From an uncultured Clostridium sp. (GTDB taxonomy: Bacteria > Bacillota > Clostridia > TANB77 > CAG-465): a DNA stretch of 7,087 nt. The position numbers and the translations under genes were made by a program. The notes beneath the pieces are model-generated. The model was not told the DNA's origin and searched no databases. It saw only the letters and a program-made list of their open reading frames with translations. This document shows, one piece after another, positions 6,204-7,087 of this stretch. Location: NCBI GenBank assembly GCA_900553785.1, contig USES01000032.1, forward strand, positions 1 to 7,087. Direction: 5' to 3'. Position 1 is the stretch's first letter; each line of letters starts with the position of its first letter.

Positions 6204-6340
6204 TTATTTGATGTAAAGTGTGACACGAAAGCCATAAAAGCCTCCTGCAGATTTAACAGTCGCACCACCATCATAAGCAATACGATATGAAGCGGAGTAA
6301 TAACCATCGCCATCATAAGCATAACAACTGCCACGATAAA
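6204..6340 (-). other. Candidate DGR variable region at the SUMF1-like C-terminus
   Basis: On the sense (minus) strand adenine makes up 13 of 80 bases at 6340-6261, against 32 of 80 in the adjoining 6420-6341. Among the 21 codons at 6326-6264, 20 end in T or C, and most encode Tyr, Asp, Gly, Ala or Cys. That is what AAT/AAC codons become when their adenines are randomised. No Asn occurs from 6335 to the stop, although Asn is common elsewhere in the protein. The segment spans the RGS...SASYR...GFR ligand-binding part of the C-type-lectin-like fold, exactly where known DGR targets (Mtd, TvpA) vary. Neither a template repeat nor a reverse transcriptase lies in the window, so the call is inference from composition and fold. 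Confidence 0.5.
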
Positions 6341-7087
6341 CACGATTTGTTGCGTCCATAGTTTCCATAGTCCATTCCCATACATTACCAGCTAAATCAT
6401 ATATATTTTTTGCTTTCCATGCTTCGTTATATCCACACGTTTGAAGCTTTCCTCTGCCTGCAGCAGCTTCATTTTCGGCATAATAACAATTACCCCATAA
6501 ATTAGAATTTTTAATACTATGTGTCTCATCTGAAACAAAATTTAGTGCTGCATCCCATTGTACACCATAACACAATGTAGATACCACTGATGTGCTATCC
6601 TTATACATATTTTTAGATAGTTCTACTGCTCCAGCTACATTTTCCACACCACTTAATGTCTGAGATGAAGTGTCATTTAATGCCTTTCCCCACGGAACTT
6701 TATTATATACGTATGCTCCTTTTTTACTTACAACTTTGTGCGCTGGTGTAACTTTTGCTCTTTTTTCAGTTGCCTCTCCATCTCCAGCCTCAAAACGTGC
6801 TATATAAAAACCTCCATATTTTTGTACAGATGACATCATTGCATTATACTCTGCTGCTTCTGTGTCATATCCACTTGCATATGGCTCAGTATAAGTAAAT
6901 CTTGTATCATTAACCTCTCCGGTCATCTTATATACACCAGAACCAGTTGATGTTTCCACTGGCTTTCCTCTTTTAAACACAGCTGTAAAACCAGTATCTA
7001 GGCCATTTTCATCAATTGTGCCTGTTACAGTATATTCTACTGGTACCCATACAAATTGATTGCCTTCTTTATCTTCTATAACTAATC
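6204..7087 (-). CDS. SUMF1/FGE-sulfatase-fold protein, N-terminus outside window
   Basis: The reading frame stays open from the TAA at 6204 to the window edge, so 293 C-terminal residues are visible and the true start lies beyond 7087. A GTG at 6980 is an internal Val, not the start: the 35 residues before it hold the family opening FVWVPV (visible residues 11-16). Further family marks are GGFYIARFEAG (91-101), GVQWDAALNF (174-183), the hallmark NIYDLAGNVWEWT (227-239), YRGS near 250-253, and the closing GFRVTLYIK. This is the formylglycine-generating-enzyme-like, C-type-lectin-like fold (PF03781 type). The paired catalytic cysteines of true FGE (C-x4-C after the GGS motif) are absent; only one Cys (254) follows RGS. 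A sulfatase-activating role is therefore unlikely, and ligand binding or display at the cell surface is more plausible. Signal peptide or N-terminal Ig-like domains cannot be judged. The last ~45 codons have aberrant composition (see the separate entry). Confidence 0.88.
   Translation of the reverse strand, partial: LVIEDKEGNQFVWVPVEYTVTGTIDENGLDTGFTAVFKRGKPVETSTGSGVYKMTGEVNDTRFTYTEPYASGYDTEAAEYNAMMSSVQKYGGFYIARFEAGDGEATEKRAKVTPAHKVVSKKGAYVYNKVPWGKALNDTSSQTLSGVENVAGAVELSKNMYKDSTSVVSTLCYGVQWDAALNFVSDETHSIKNSNLWGNCYYAENEAAAGRGKLQTCGYNEAWKAKNIYDLAGNVWEWTMETMDATNRVYRGSCYAYDGDGYYSASYRIAYDGGATVKSAGGFYGFRVTLYIK

Noticed and set aside
6194..6385. 63-codon minus-strand frame overlapping the SUMF1-like C-terminus
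   Set aside because: It lies in another frame of a well-supported gene, has no ribosome binding site and no recognisable domain.
6978..6980. GTG at 6980 as the start of the SUMF1-like gene, giving 258 residues
   Set aside because: The frame is open upstream to the window edge and encodes FVWVPV, a conserved opening of the domain. There is no Shine-Dalgarno before this GTG, so it is an internal Val codon.
1..7087. CRISPR array, insertion sequence or tRNA gene
   Set aside because: No regularly spaced repeats, no transposase-like frame or terminal inverted repeats, and no cloverleaf ending in CCA were found on either strand.

Overview
The window is strongly A+T-rich. Its ribosome binding sites are of the GAGGTG/AGGAGG type, it uses a TTG start, and its promoters are sigma-70-like with extended -10 elements. 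It therefore looks like a low-GC Firmicute, most likely an anaerobic clostridial or gut lineage. The assignment to gut Clostridia rests mainly on the SUMF1-like protein at the right edge and is an inference. All five complete genes and the one partial gene lie on the minus strand, so transcription runs from high to low coordinates.

Reading in the direction of transcription: (1) 7087-6204 holds the C-terminal 293 residues of a SUMF1/FGE-sulfatase-fold protein whose N-terminus lies beyond the window. It ends in a hairpin terminator at 6142-6188. (2) About 235 bp without a gene carry a good extended -10 promoter (6072-6100) for a calcium-efflux operon. This operon contains a CaxA/YrbG-type Na+/Ca2+ antiporter (5966-4923) and, 17 bp later, a SERCA-type Ca2+ P-type ATPase (4905-2242) that starts at TTG behind a perfect AGGAGG. 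(3) A hairpin (about 2197-2235) separates this from a two-gene sulfur/redox unit: a single-domain rhodanese with an Asn/Gly-rich N-terminal extension (2146-1607), followed 10 bp later by a thioredoxin with a WCMPC active site (1596-1279). (4) A separate promoter (1210-1237) drives a 358-aa protein of unknown function (1163-87). It begins with two tandem 39-40-residue units, each starting GFFKREW and ending APKED, and it ends in a rho-independent terminator (50-75). A second terminator, facing the other way (18-42), belongs to a plus-strand gene to the left of the window.

The antiporter and the pump form an obvious functional pair: low-affinity, high-capacity and high-affinity, low-capacity Ca2+ export. 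The rhodanese and thioredoxin make chemical sense together, because thioredoxin can reduce a rhodanese persulfide. The item most worth following is the last ~45 codons of the SUMF1-like protein. There the sense strand abruptly loses adenine (about 40% to 16%), asparagine disappears, and 20 of 21 consecutive codons end in T or C, inside a C-type-lectin-like C-terminus. This is the pattern expected of the variable region of a diversity-generating retroelement (DGR) target. No reverse transcriptase or template repeat is in the window, so this remains a hypothesis to be tested on the flanking genome.
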